Below are positions 11,365 to 22,200 of a stretch of DNA of 48,988 bases, in pieces (the first letter of the stretch is position 1; each line of letters opens with the position of its first letter). This DNA is from Caulochytrium protostelioides (Eukaryota; Chytridiomycota; Caulochytriomycetes; Caulochytriales; Caulochytriaceae): assembly GCA_003615045.1 (NCBI GenBank), contig ML014250.1:1-48988 (forward strand). The letters are read 5' to 3'. The notes beneath the pieces were generated by a model. The model was given only the letters and a program-made list of their open reading frames with translations, did no database searches and was not told where the DNA came from. The position numbers and the translations under genes were made by a program.

Positions 11365-14300
11365 TCACCAGACGTGGAACTCGTAGGTGTCGCCGCCAAA
11401 GACGCGGCTGTCGAGGGCATTCTGGCCGTGGTTCCCGTTATTGCCAGCATAGCGAGACTCATCGGCCGGGTTCCATCCGGATCCCGAAGTGAGCAGGTTG
11501 CAGATGGTCTGGAGTTCATACTCGTCGCGCGTCTGGATGGTCCAGCTACCCGCGCGCGTGCACAGCGTAAAGCAGTCGGTCAGGTTCGCGCCCTCGATCC
11601 ACAGGTCCGATATGTCGATGCACTTGCCGATCGCCTGGCGCATGCCGCGCCCGACGCCGCCTCGCTCGACCGCATACATGAGCACGCAGTGCTCGTCCGG
11701 ACAGATCACGAGCTGCGTCTTGACCCACTGCGACCACGTCTTGTCGAGGTCCTTGACAATGACCTTGTAGACGCGCGAGTTGAAACCGTGGGTCCGGCGG
11801 CCGCCGAAGCCACTCGCGGTGCGCTGGCCGTCGTCTGCAGCGCCCATCGTTGCCCAGCCCGCGGCTGGGTCGCCGCCAGGGCCGCCGGGGCCGTCAGGGC
11901 CGGCGGCGTGGTCGCGACCGTCGCCATCAAGGAGGCCATTCGCCCCGGTGCCGCCGCCGCCACCGCCGGCGGCGGCCCCAGCGGGTGGCGGCGGTGCATT
12001 CTCGTAGTCGGGATTGCCGTAGGCAGCTGAGGTATGGTCGTGGCAGGACGCGCCGCAAGGGATCGGTTTGGTCGCGAAGGGGGTGTCGTCGGCGCTGTCG
12101 GCACCTGCAAGGGAGCGGGCGACGCGGAGGCCCTGGCGCCAGCGCGAGAGGCGCGGGTGAGACGTCTCGAGGTGGCGCCGGTCCTTGTCGATGCGGCTGT
12201 GGGTGATGAGGCGGGCGGCGATGCGGCCCACGAGACAGGCGTACAGCACGAAGGTGCCGAACAGGCTCGCGATAGCGCGGACATAGAGCTTCTCGAGCGG
12301 GTCGGCGTGGGTGACGATGATGATCATGATGGCGATCGCGGAGCAGAGGATCGTGTTGGTCGACGCGTGCGCGATCCAGTAGCTTTCACGGAAGTTGGCG
12401 TTCACGTGGCGCGTCTTGTACGCGAGGAAGGCAACGGCCAACAAGTGCAGGCCCGAGTAGCCCGCCAGACAGCCCTCGAACATGAGCTCTTTGCTGCGTT
12501 CCGTCGTGGCGCACGCGAGGTAGATGTAGGCGTTAGACTCGACATAGCGGGGCCGCCAGGGGTCATTGTACTGCCACACGGTCAGGATGATGAGATAGGG
12601 CAGCATGACCAGCGCGCTGCCGAAAAACAGATACTGGTCTGTGATTTTGGTCGAGAGAATGCGGATGTTGTCAAAGATGTGATAGATGCGCCATACCTTA
12701 ACCATGAGGTTGGACATGATAATGCCATACGCGAGCCAGGGCACCCACTGCTGCCAGCTGCAGATGAACTGCGACGGCACGTGCATCCAGCTGAGCGATC
12801 CGAGGAAGCCCAGCTGGACGCCGGTCGCAATGAGCATGATGTGCGGGAAGGACATCTGCATCACAACGGGGTTCCGCCGGTGCATCCACAAGTACGCGAC
12901 GGTGATGATGTTGATGCATAGCGCGAGGGTGGCAAAGACCATGATGACGATGGGTGCGGCGCCCGAGTGGCCTCGCGACAGGATCTCCACGTGGGGCCGG
13001 TCGGCGGGCGGGTTGGCGGAGCCGTCGCGAAAGGTGATCGGAGCATACTCCGTGGTCTCGTGCGCCTCGATGCCCATAGCGCGGACGCGCACGACGCTGC
13101 CGTCCGGACGGACGTTGTTGACGATGAACTTGGCCTCGCGGTTGCCGTCCTCAGTAAACGCGACGGGTCCGCTCGCACCCTCGAAGGGGTGGAGGAAGTG
13201 GGCAAGCTCGAACCGCTGGGGCCGCAGGATGGTGTCGAGGTTGCCGTGGGCCGCTTCGACGGTGCGGTGCAGACCGTTGAGCATGGCCTGGACGCAATCG
13301 TAGTACAGCATGCCGTACTGCTCGGGCCGCGCGCCGCCGTGATCCTTCGCATACCGCGCGAGGACGTCGCGGTAGATGGCATTGTCGCCTTGCTCGTCGT
13401 GCTTGATAAAGAGCATGCCGCGGATGTTGTCGTGATCCAGGTCGCTGTAGATCTCGGGCGAAGCGTGGATCATCGACGGCAGTGGCGCCACGGCGTCCGT
13501 GCCGATGTAGGCCCATTCGCGGTTCATCATGTCCTGCTCGCGCGCCTCGCGGAGGAATAGCGCGATGTCGTGGGCATATCCGAAGCACAGCACGACGCGA
13601 GCCTTGGCATCCTTGATAGCTCTCGCATGCGAGGCAAAGTCGGTGGTGCCGGGCATATACGCGACGGTCGCGAGCACGTTCACGCGGCCGTCCTGCTGGA
13701 AGTCGGTGGCGATCTGTAGGCCATAGTCGTCGTTGCTCGTCAGCAGCGCCACATGGCGCCAACCCAAGGAGTGCACGAACGACGCGACGACCCGCGACTG
13801 CGTCGCATCCGAAGGGAGCGTCCGGAAAAACGTCGAGTAGATCTTCTTGTTGCTCAGCGCTTTGGTAGTCGCGGACGAGCACATCGGCAGATGCAGCGCT
13901 TTGGCCACGAGGGCCATGGGCTCGGCCACCGCAGACGTGAACTCGCCGATGATCCCGACGATTGGGTCGGTGCGCCGCGTATTGTCGAGAATGTGCTGGA
14001 CCGCGACGTCGGATGCGCTGTGCGAGTCGAGGAACATCGGCTCGAGCCGCGTGTTGGCCGGAAGCCGCGTCGTCGCGTCACGGTTGATGTCGTCGATCGC
14101 ATACTGCACCGTCTGGCGGATACTTGGGATCACGGCGCCGTAGGCGTCCGGCAGCACCACGCCCAAGTGCAAGATGGTCGGGGGCACCGTGACGGCGAAT
14201 GCAGAGGAGGAGGACGACGAAGCATCCGTGGTCTCTACAGAGGATCCAGACGAAGATGAGGACGAAGGCTCGGAAACGGTTTGCGCGGCTGTCGACAAGG

Positions 14301-14367
14301 CCGTCAGCAGCAGCATGGCCATTATGAGCATCATGGCCGTGGGGCCTGTGGACGCGCCGCGGGTCAT
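11365..14367 (-). CDS. Class C (GABA-B/metabotropic-like) G-protein-coupled receptor
   Basis: Plasma-membrane receptor of about 1000 residues. ATG 14367 gives a good signal peptide (MTRGASTGPTAMMLIMAMLL, then LTALSTAAQ); the frame is open to 14643, but the extension would bury the signal. Residues about 64-440 form a periplasmic-binding-protein-like ligand domain (LGVVLPDAYG near the start, DPIVGIIGEFTSAVAEPMAL, FFRTLPSDATQSRVV, LTSNDDYGLQIA). There is no cysteine-rich domain between it and the membrane, as in GABA-B receptors. Seven helices occupy about 470-725, with HRRNPVVMQMSFPHIMLIAT in the TM1-TM2 loop. The tail has Pro/Gly/Ala linkers and then, at about 865-980, a segment (VYKVIVKDLDKTWSQWVKTQ to SWTIQTRDEYELQTICNLL) that looks like a PH-type domain. 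The ligand is unknown. Such receptors are known from chytrids and blastoclads but are absent from most Dikarya. Confidence 0.88.
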   Translation of the reverse strand: MTRGASTGPTAMMLIMAMLLLTALSTAAQTVSEPSSSSSSGSSVETTDASSSSSSAFAVTVPPTILHLGVVLPDAYGAVIPSIRQTVQYAIDDINRDATTRLPANTRLEPMFLDSHSASDVAVQHILDNTRRTDPIVGIIGEFTSAVAEPMALVAKALHLPMCSSATTKALSNKKIYSTFFRTLPSDATQSRVVASFVHSLGWRHVALLTSNDDYGLQIATDFQQDGRVNVLATVAYMPGTTDFASHARAIKDAKARVVLCFGYAHDIALFLREAREQDMMNREWAYIGTDAVAPLPSMIHASPEIYSDLDHDNIRGMLFIKHDEQGDNAIYRDVLARYAKDHGGARPEQYGMLYYDCVQAMLNGLHRTVEAAHGNLDTILRPQRFELAHFLHPFEGASGPVAFTEDGNREAKFIVNNVRPDGSVVRVRAMGIEAHETTEYAPITFRDGSANPPADRPHVEILSRGHSGAAPIVIMVFATLALCINIITVAYLWMHRRNPVVMQMSFPHIMLIATGVQLGFLGSLSWMHVPSQFICSWQQWVPWLAYGIIMSNLMVKVWRIYHIFDNIRILSTKITDQYLFFGSALVMLPYLIILTVWQYNDPWRPRYVESNAYIYLACATTERSKELMFEGCLAGYSGLHLLAVAFLAYKTRHVNANFRESYWIAHASTNTILCSAIAIMIIIVTHADPLEKLYVRAIASLFGTFVLYACLVGRIAARLITHSRIDKDRRHLETSHPRLSRWRQGLRVARSLAGADSADDTPFATKPIPCGASCHDHTSAAYGNPDYENAPPPPAGAAAGGGGGGTGANGLLDGDGRDHAAGPDGPGGPGGDPAAGWATMGAADDGQRTASGFGGRRTHGFNSRVYKVIVKDLDKTWSQWVKTQLVICPDEHCVLMYAVERGGVGRGMRQAIGKCIDISDLWIEGANLTDCFTLCTRAGSWTIQTRDEYELQTICNLLTSGSGWNPADESRYAGNNGNHGQNALDSRVFGGDTYEFHVW

Positions 14368-15771
14368 GCGCCGCCAGAGGGGCGCCACGGGCGGACCCAT
14401 CCGCCGCAAAGGTGGGCCATGGACCGCGAGCCGCTCCATCTTCCCCTTCGGCCTCCAAACGAGAAATGCGAGTGTGAACGGCGCGGCAACCAGGACCGCA
14501 GGGGCCCCGGCCGGCACAAGCGCTGTCGCCGCGCCGACCTGCGAAGCGGCTGCAGAAGGGTCGCGTCGGTAGTTGCTGATACCGTCGCTCGCGGACAGGC
14601 GATCGACGCTCAACGGATCAAGACAAATGAAGCTGACGACCAAGCGAACAATGTCAAAGACCGTGAAGGCGCGGATCGTATGCTTCCGGACCAGCCGGAG
14701 ACGCGCACAAGAAGCAGGGGATCGGGGGTATAGGGTTGGGAGATGCTAGGCAGCCGAGTCCACGAAGGCGGCAGTCGGGCCGGGCGATCGCAGTCGCGGG
14801 GGGGTCTGTGGCGGCGGGGGGCGCCCGATGGCGGGGACGGGTGTGACACAAACCTTCCACAGAAGCGGACATTTCCTGAAGGAGCACCTCATCGGCTTGG
14901 TCTGCGAATAGCGCTTGCCCACTGCCATACCGCCGTGGCCACGTTGCACCGCACCCGACCACGCGATGGCCTTCCCTGAACCGATGTCGTGGCGCCGTCG
15001 TGGCCATCCCTCCCGGGCGACGGCGACGACGCGCGGCCGCTACGGGGATGCAACTGCCGGTTGGGCGGGCCGGCGTGGAAGCGACGGCGCCATCCGCGCT
15101 GGCCGTGGCGAGGGCACGTCGCCGTGGCCTTGGATCCCCTGGTCTACTGCCGCCGCCACCGCCGCTGCAGGCAACAGGCCTTCGGCGACAGGGGTCGTGT
15201 CCACGGCTTCCGTTCGTGATGGTACCACGGGATCGTCCATCTAACGGCCGGCACGGCCCCAAAGGGTGCAAGCGGCGGCAGCGGCAGCAGCAGCAGCAGC
15301 GGCGGCGGCGACGGCCGCAGTGACGGGGTCATCGGGTGAGGAGCGCGTCGCCGCAGCGTGATGCAAGAGGAGGGCTCGTGCTTAGCCAGGGAGCCTGCCC
15401 CGCGCCCCCCTGCATCGACCCCAGCCTCGAAGGGGTCTTCGGACCCGCCGCCCGACTGCCGAAGGCGCAGGCGACCCAGCGCCGGGAGGATGGCTTGGCA
15501 GGGCCTTGCGACAAAATGGACGGCGCGTGCACAAAGCCGTGCGCAGCAGCCAAAGCACGATCCGCGGCCGCATCCGCATCCGCATCCGCATCTGCATCCG
15601 CATCTGCATCCGCATCCGCATATCGAACGGTATCAGCAGTTTTAGTGGTGTGCATACGAAGGTCTCTAATTAAAAAAGGGAGGGTGGTGACGCGAGAAAA
15701 GAATAACGAAAACAAAAAAGGAACGCAGAAAAGGACGACTAGCAATACAAAAAAGCGGCAGGAGGATGATG
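14368..15771. other. Intergenic region upstream of the GPCR gene
   Basis: Contains the GPCR promoter side (14368 on) and the 3' flank of the Mit_KHE1 gene. Simple repeats are a (GCA)n run near 15275-15300 and a CATCCG/CATCTG hexamer array at 15570-15620; an A-rich patch lies at 15668-15760. No ORF here has a recognisable domain. Confidence 0.6.
15570..15620. repeat. Hexanucleotide array (CATCCG / CATCTG)
   Basis: About eight head-to-tail hexamers with C/T variation. They give artefactual Asp-Ala dipeptide ORFs on the minus strand. Confidence 0.9.
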
Positions 15772-16581
15772 CTACGTATGCTTGCGCTGGCCAAGACTTT
15801 CGTTCGGATTAGGCGGCGGCGCCGTCCGCTGCGCCTCGCGCATCTGCACCATCGCACGGTGCACCTCGACCTCCAGGTCCGCATCCCACCCGGGGAACGC
15901 CTTCCGCAAAGCCGCGAGATCCGAGTCCTGGAGCAGCTTGCGGTCATACGTCGCGAGGGCGCGGTCGAGGTCGGCGTCGGGCTCGAAGCGCAGGTGGTCG
16001 GTCTCAAGCAAGTGCTGCAGCAGCAGGGCGCCCTGCCCCGCGCGCCAGTGCGAGTAGACGCGGTAGATCACATAGAACATGGGCAGGTTGGGCCCCGGCA
16101 GGACCGAGAACACGAGCGTCGTCGGCAGCGCCCACGCCGACAGGGTCAAGTAGCGCCGGTGGTACGGCAGCTGGCGGCGGACCATCTCCCGCAGGGCCTC
16201 GCGCGCCGCGTCGGGCTCCACGTGGCTTGGCGGGTAGCGCACCGCGACAGTCACGTCCGCATCGGCCCGGATCTCCTCGGGGCTGGGTATCCGCCGCGTG
16301 ACGTTGAGCGAGAGCGGAATCTGTTTGAGAAACCACTCTTCGGCCGGAAGCTTATCGAGCAGCTTGTTCGCATACCGGTAGGTCTTGTGGCGCAGCGAGG
16401 ACTCTGATGCGTCACGCCAGCGGTCCCACGTGCGGTTGGCCCACGCGGTGGCCTTCTCCTGGAGGTGATCAAGCTGGCCCGCGGGCTGCTCGCCGGCCAG
16501 CTTCAGCAGACGATGCCGCGGCACGGTCTGTGCAAACCACCCGATGCGACCCTTGGCCACGGGCAGCGTGACAATCCGCAT
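15772..16581 (-). CDS. Mit_KHE1 family protein (mitochondrial K+-H+ exchange-related)
   Basis: A 269-residue protein of the fungal Mit_KHE1 family (yeast Ydl183c type), linked to potassium/proton exchange at the mitochondrial inner membrane. The N-terminus is MRIVTLPVAKGRIGWFAQTV, followed by a helical stretch (ATAWANRTWDRWRDA) and the typical central block HKTYRYANKLLDKLPAEEWF. The hydrophobic segment is at about residues 140-180 (YLTLSAWALPTTLVFSVLPG, then PNLPMFYVIYRVYSHWRA), followed by the C-terminal helical region with EPDADLDRALATYDRKLL. Length is close to family size. ATG at 16581, TAG at 15772. It is divergent from SEC7 across a long intergenic region. The biochemical activity of the family is not firmly established. 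Confidence 0.8.
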   Translation of the reverse strand: MRIVTLPVAKGRIGWFAQTVPRHRLLKLAGEQPAGQLDHLQEKATAWANRTWDRWRDASESSLRHKTYRYANKLLDKLPAEEWFLKQIPLSLNVTRRIPSPEEIRADADVTVAVRYPPSHVEPDAAREALREMVRRQLPYHRRYLTLSAWALPTTLVFSVLPGPNLPMFYVIYRVYSHWRAGQGALLLQHLLETDHLRFEPDADLDRALATYDRKLLQDSDLAALRKAFPGWDADLEVEVHRAMVQMREAQRTAPPPNPNESLGQRKHT

Positions 16582-19216
16582 CGCGCGAGATGCTGAAAGG
16601 AAGGCGATGCCGTCGGCGCGTCGGATCCAGTGAGCGGCCCGGACTGATGTGCCGAGCCGTCACACCGAAGCGAAGCCGGAAGATGGCCCGAGCGACACGC
16701 TCCTAGCGGCTGACGTAAGGCGATACGTGTGTCGGGCCGCTTCGTTGGTGGGTCAGCGTTGAGTGGGCGGGTGCGAGAGCTCTGGACGCGCTTGCGACGA
16801 TAGTGGGTCTGATGGAGCAGGCTCCAGTGCGCGAAAGGGGGCCAATCAGTCGGAGAGAGTCGCGATGCCGAAGCGTCAGTGGCGCGGTCTGAAGTGGTGC
16901 GATACGATGTCTGTTCGCGAGCGATGCAGGGTACTCAGGGCACTATTTTTCAAGTGTCGACGGATGGCGATTGCAGGGTGATATACACGGACTCCGTGAA
17001 GCGATGCGTGTCGGTCGCACATCCGTGCAGCACCCACGGCATCCAACTCTGTGCTCGTGGCCACCATCGTGCTGTCATCTCATCGTTGCGTCGCCATGCG
17101 CGGCACCATGGATACGTCGATTCATCGCACCCAAAGACGGGCGCTCATGCTCGCAGCCGCAGTACAGCGATGGCCGCGCGGCGCGTGGACGCCGGTGCAC
17201 GCAGCGCCCGCCACTGACCGTCCCGACGGTGGCCGCACGCCCCGCCGGCCGCCTCACAATGACACCATTCGTCCGACCCCACGTCGTTCGGGGCCCAGGA
17301 CCGAAGCCATCCCGTCTTGCCTTTCCCGACAACAAGAAGCGAAGGCGGCGCGGCGCCGACGGCCTCGGCAGTGGTGCGGCGGTGATGGCGGCGTCCACCA
17401 CGGCGACGATGGGCCCGGTGCCTGTGGCGCTGGGATGGCTGTTTGCCACATGCAACGTCTCGCGCCGTGCAGCAGGCGTCGCCGCCATCGGCGCTCGATC
17501 TTCCAATGACTGCCCCGCGAAACATGAAGCACCGGTGGCATCGTGGTCGAAGGGCCATCTCTCCCGCCAAAGCATGATACGTGGCCATACGTCCACGCTT
17601 TTCGCAGGCTTTGAGCCGTTGATGCGATCAGGGCGGTCTCCTAGGAGGCGATGCCGTGGCGCTGATCAGACGCGGCGATGCCGTCGACGAAGCCCTAATG
17701 CCGACGCTTGGGTGCGTTGCTGGGGCATGCTACTCTGGCGCGCCAGCACGTGGTATGGTATTGATGAGTGGGAGCGGCTTCTCCTCGCCCTCGCACTGCC
17801 CCCCCTTGACGGGTGATAAGACGAGGCACAGCCGTGGCATTGCCTCGACGTCGGAGCGGGAGGCGCGGCAGCGGCACGGCCCAACATGCGGCGACCGTGC
17901 CCAAGAACTTGATTTGCAAACGTCTGGAGTCTGAATGATCATCCATCGCTGCATGCGGCGTTACAGGCTCGACGCGCTGCACGTCGCGGCGGGACGGATC
18001 ACCGTCGACAGGGCCGGCTTGCTGGCTGGAGTCACGCCGGACATGCTATAGCGTGTCGCGAGTGCCATGCGCACGTGGCATGCAGAACACTCGGCAGTCC
18101 CTGATCGAGGCGCCCGCGACATCAGTGACATGACGATCAGAGGCCACGTCGCCATCACATCGCGGCGACACTCGTACCCCGCTCTGCAGCAGTGTGCAAG
18201 CGTTTCATACGGGATGATGCTCGCTTCATCGGCACTCTGTTCAGGCCGTGTTAAGGATTTAAGCATGCCGCTGCCGATCGCACCGTCGTCCCCGTCAGCC
18301 GCGAGCGCCGCGCGTGCCCGCGGTCCCGCCGTTGGCCGCGGCGCCAACAGCGAAAATTACAGAAGCGCTGGTCGTCACCGAGGCTGGGCCGTGCGCTGTG
18401 GCGCGGGACCGCCCCCTCCCGCCCCAAGGCGACGTCGCCCTCGGCCTCGGCCGCCGTTCCCCATCACAGCGCCAATGTCTCGGCGTCCTCGGCGGCGGCG
18501 GCGGCCTGCTGTTCGGGCGCCACGGCGGGACGGCGCTGCTGATCAGCGCAGCATAGGATGACCGCGGCGACAGAGGTCACACCGCGATGTGAAGACGGGA
18601 CCGCTTGAGTCGCGCATGGCCGATCGCTCGCGTCGGCGTGCCGGGATGAGGTTTGGCCTCGCCTCCGAGAAGGCGAAGGACGACGGAGTGCTGCGCACCT
18701 GAGCACGCTGACGCGCTCTTCCCGCCCTCCGTCCGCGCCGCCGCCGCCGACGACGACGGCCGCTCTTCTGATCTCTGCGATCCTCCTTCGTTTTATCTTG
18801 CTGTGAGACGCGCGGTCGCTCGCGTCCTACGTCCGTGTCCGCGACGGCGTCCCCGCGCGGCGAGTGCACCATGCCTGGCGTCGCCGCCGCTGCCGTCCTG
18901 ATCTGATCCTGATTGTGGTTCTGGCTCTCGTTCTAGTTCTAGTTCTAGTTCTGGTTCTGGTCCTGGTCTTGGTCCTGGTCTTAGTTCTCGAACCTGTTGC
19001 CGTCCGTTGGCGCTGGCTCGGGCACATCCACGTCCGTCGCCCGCAAGGCGATCCCGCCGGCCGCGCGTGGCCTCATCGACCGGCGCCCGTCGCGCGTGTC
19101 GCTGTCTGCCACGTGGCTCGCCTGCCCGCGTCCGGGCAGGCCTTGCCTCCTGTCGCGGTCGTCGTGCTCCGGCGCGTCACGAGCGGCGCCTTTGGCGGGC
19201 GTCGGCGCGCGGCACG
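16582..19216. other. Long divergent intergenic region, no supported gene
   Basis: About 2.6 kb between the Mit_KHE1 start (-) and the SEC7 start (+). Base composition is visibly more balanced than in the genes. ORFs of up to 281 codons (16971-17816) overlap open frames on the opposite strand, contain no domain and use codons unlike the neighbouring genes. A GC-rich patch sits around 18270-18540 and a pyrimidine-skewed GTTCTA/GGTCCT array at 18917-18990, about 230 nt upstream of the SEC7 ATG. I found no tRNA-like A/B box pair. Confidence 0.55.
18917..18990. repeat. Degenerate GTTCTA/GTTCTG/GTCCTG hexamer array upstream of SEC7
   Basis: Tandem hexamers drift from GTTCTA to GTTCTG to GTCCTG to GTCTTG and end about 225 nt before the SEC7 start codon. 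One strand is almost free of A, the other almost free of T. Confidence 0.85.
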
Positions 19217-22200
19217 ATGATGCAGTTTCGCAAAGTCTTTGCCGCACGGAGCAGTGCGGCGCCCGCGCCGGTGGCCCCCGGCGCCGGCAGCACGTCACCC
19301 ACCGCTGCGGCAAGCGGCGCCGCGGCGCCGGCTGCGGCCGCCGGCGCGGTCGGCAGCACCACGCGCGGCCCGAGCGTGAGTGGCGATGACCGGCGCGCGA
19401 GTCTCAGCGGCGGCGGCAGCAGCCGCGGCATCGCGGCGAGCACGAGCGCGTCGTCGGAAATGTTTATCCGTGTCGCGCTGGACCAGCTGATGCACGCCAA
19501 AGAGGCGCGCAAAAACACGGATCTCAAGAACGCGTGCCAGGATAGCCTGGCGATGCTGGACGTGGTGCGTATGGCGCCGGATGCCATGACGCCGTCGAAT
19601 CTCCTCGTGATCTTCAAGGCGCTGCAGCTCGCATGTGAGAGTCGCCAGCCCGCGCTGGCGCTGATCGCGGTGGACTGCATCGCGAAGCTCTTTGTCTACA
19701 ACTACTGGAGCCAGTTCGAGAAGGCGTCGCTGACCGAGAGCGCGCTGGACGACGTCGACGGCGTGCTTAAGGCCGACGGCTCGGGCCTCGGCGCCGGCGG
19801 CAACACGGGCTTCGGCGGACTCACCGTCCAAGCCACCACGGCCTCGCATGCGCGGACGCTGAGTATGGGCAGCGAGGCCAAGGGGGGCGACCGCCTCAGT
19901 CTGGACGGGGCCCCGCCGCGCGGGTCCATGTCGCCCACGAGCGGCCCGCCGCTCAGTATCCTTGCGCTCGTGATCAACACGGTCAGCGAGTGCTTCAGCA
20001 CCGGCGAAAACACTGAGGAGCGGCTGCAGCTGCAGATCATCAAGGCGCTGCTGACCGCCGTCACGCAGGTCGACCCGTACGCGTCGATCCACGGTGATGT
20101 GCTGCTCCAAGCGGTGCGCTGCACTTACAACATCTTCCTCATCTCCCGGTCGGCCAACACGCAGCTCGTGGCGCAAGCCACGATCCAGCAGATGGTGCAA
20201 GCCGTGTTCTCGCGCGTGAAGGCCCAGCCGCCGCCGACGCGGCCCGCTGACCTCGCGCCGCCCTCGGCGCCCTCGCTCCCATCCGCGTCCGCATCACACC
20301 ACGACCCGTTGCCGCGGTCGAGCTCCTCGCCCGTCGTTCACGATACCGCCCACTCCCGCGGCGCGTCGTCGTCGTCGACGCCCGAGGCCACCGGCGGCCA
20401 CACCAAGCACCATCTCGACGACGTCTCGGAAGGCCCGCCCTCCTCCATCCCCGACACCTCCGAGGCAGGGACGCCTGTGAGTGATGCGGGCGGGCTTGCA
20501 GCAGCGGCGGCCGCCACCGGCGGGGGCGGCGGCGCGCCCGAGTCAGCGGGCTCGATGGGCTCTGCGATCGCCGCGTCCGACGTCTCGGGCACCGACGGTC
20601 GAGCCCCACGGCCGCGCCCGCTGCTGACGCCGACCTCGACGTCGGCCGTGAGTTCCGCCCGCGGCGGCCGCGGCCGCGATCGCGACCTCGTGCAAGAGCT
20701 GTTCTTGTGCGACGCATACCTCGTGCTGCGCAGCTTGTGCAAGCTCGCCATGAAATCGCAGGACGGCAACAACGACCTCAAGACGCAGGCAATGCGCAGC
20801 CGTCTTTTGGCGCTGTACCTGATCCACAGTATCCTCAGCGAGTTTCCTGATCTGTTCTATCTGACGTTGCCGCCGCCGCTCGCTGCGATCAGCGGCGCGG
20901 CGCATGTCGACGCGCCGTTCATGGCCGTCGTCAAGCAGTATCTGTGCCTGGTGATCAGCCGCAACGCTGTGAGCCCGGTGCCCCAGGTTTACGATATTAC
21001 GATCGAGATTCTCGTGAAGCTGCTGCTGCAGTCCCGGACCTTGCTCAAGCCCGAGCTGGCCGTCATCTTGACCGAGATCGTGCTGCCGACCATCGAGGGC
21101 CGCCAGGGCACGCCGTTCCACCACCGGCTGAGCCTCATCCGCATCCTCAATCGCCATCTCCAGGACCCCCACGGCGCGGGCGGGCAGTGCCTGCTCGAGC
21201 TGTACCTCAACTACGACTGCGACCCGCAGGCCACGTCCCGCGAAAACGTCTGGGAGCGGCTTGTCGTCGCCCTGTCCAAGGTCCTTCTCCAGCACGTCGG
21301 CTCCGAGCCCAGCGAGGGCGTCGGCATCGACAGCGGCACGCCTAGCCTGCACAGCATGTTTGTGCCGCCCGCCATGGCCACTGCGGGTCTCGCGGGTGCC
21401 ACGGGCGCCTCGAGCCACGTCGGCCACGCGGGCCCGAGCGGCGCGCTGTCGGCCGGCACGCCGCCCTCCGGCGTGGCAACGGGCAGCCTGGCGAGCGGCC
21501 CCGCGGCCGGCGGCAGCCCCGGCGCGCCCATGGCGCCGCATTACGCGCCTGCCGGCGCGGCGAGCGGCGGCGGCGGTCCGGCCGGCACGGGCGCCGGCGC
21601 CGCGTACGCCGAGTATGCGCCGACCTCGGACGCGACGCCGGCCTTCACGACCGCGAGCCTCAGCAACTTCTCGCGCGACCAGGTGCGCGACCTGCTCTCG
21701 ACCACGGGCGACCCGCATGTGCTGAAGCGCCGCGCCCTCGAGCTGCTGACGTTCGGCATCGTCCGGCCCGTGGTGCGGTGGATCGACGAGCAGCGGCGCG
21801 CGGCCGAGCAGCGAACGCAGCAGCAGCGCGAGCAGCATCAAGCCCTGTTCCAGGACCTTGAGCTGCCGTCGCCGAGTCTGCCTAACGGCATGCACCACGC
21901 GGCTGGCACAGCCGCCGGGGCGCCGGCGCACGGCGGGGGCCCTGTGATCCAGACCGACGCGGCTGGGTTCCCCAAAGGTAGTGACGACCCGCTCGCTTTC
22001 CAGACGCTCAAGAAGCGCAAGCAGATTCTGAGCGAGGGCATCAAGCGCTTCAACTTCAAGCCCGCGAAGGGCATTGCGTTCCTGATCAGCAGCGGATGCA
22101 TTTCTTCCGATTCGCCGTCGGACGTAGCGCATTTCTTGCTCACGCAGCCGCTACTCAAGAAGAGTATGATCGGCGAGTATCTGGGCGAAGGCGACGACTA

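Noticed and set aside
16971-17816. 281-codon ORF in the SEC7 upstream region
   Set aside because: Overlaps equally open frames on the other strand, codon use unlike the confirmed genes, no motif.
17961-18347. 128-codon minus-strand ORF with fairly balanced composition
   Set aside because: No recognisable domain, Cys-rich by chance, and an open frame exists opposite; insufficient support.
20543-22132. 529-codon minus-strand ORF
   Set aside because: Antisense to the HUS/Sec7 region of SEC7; no domain.
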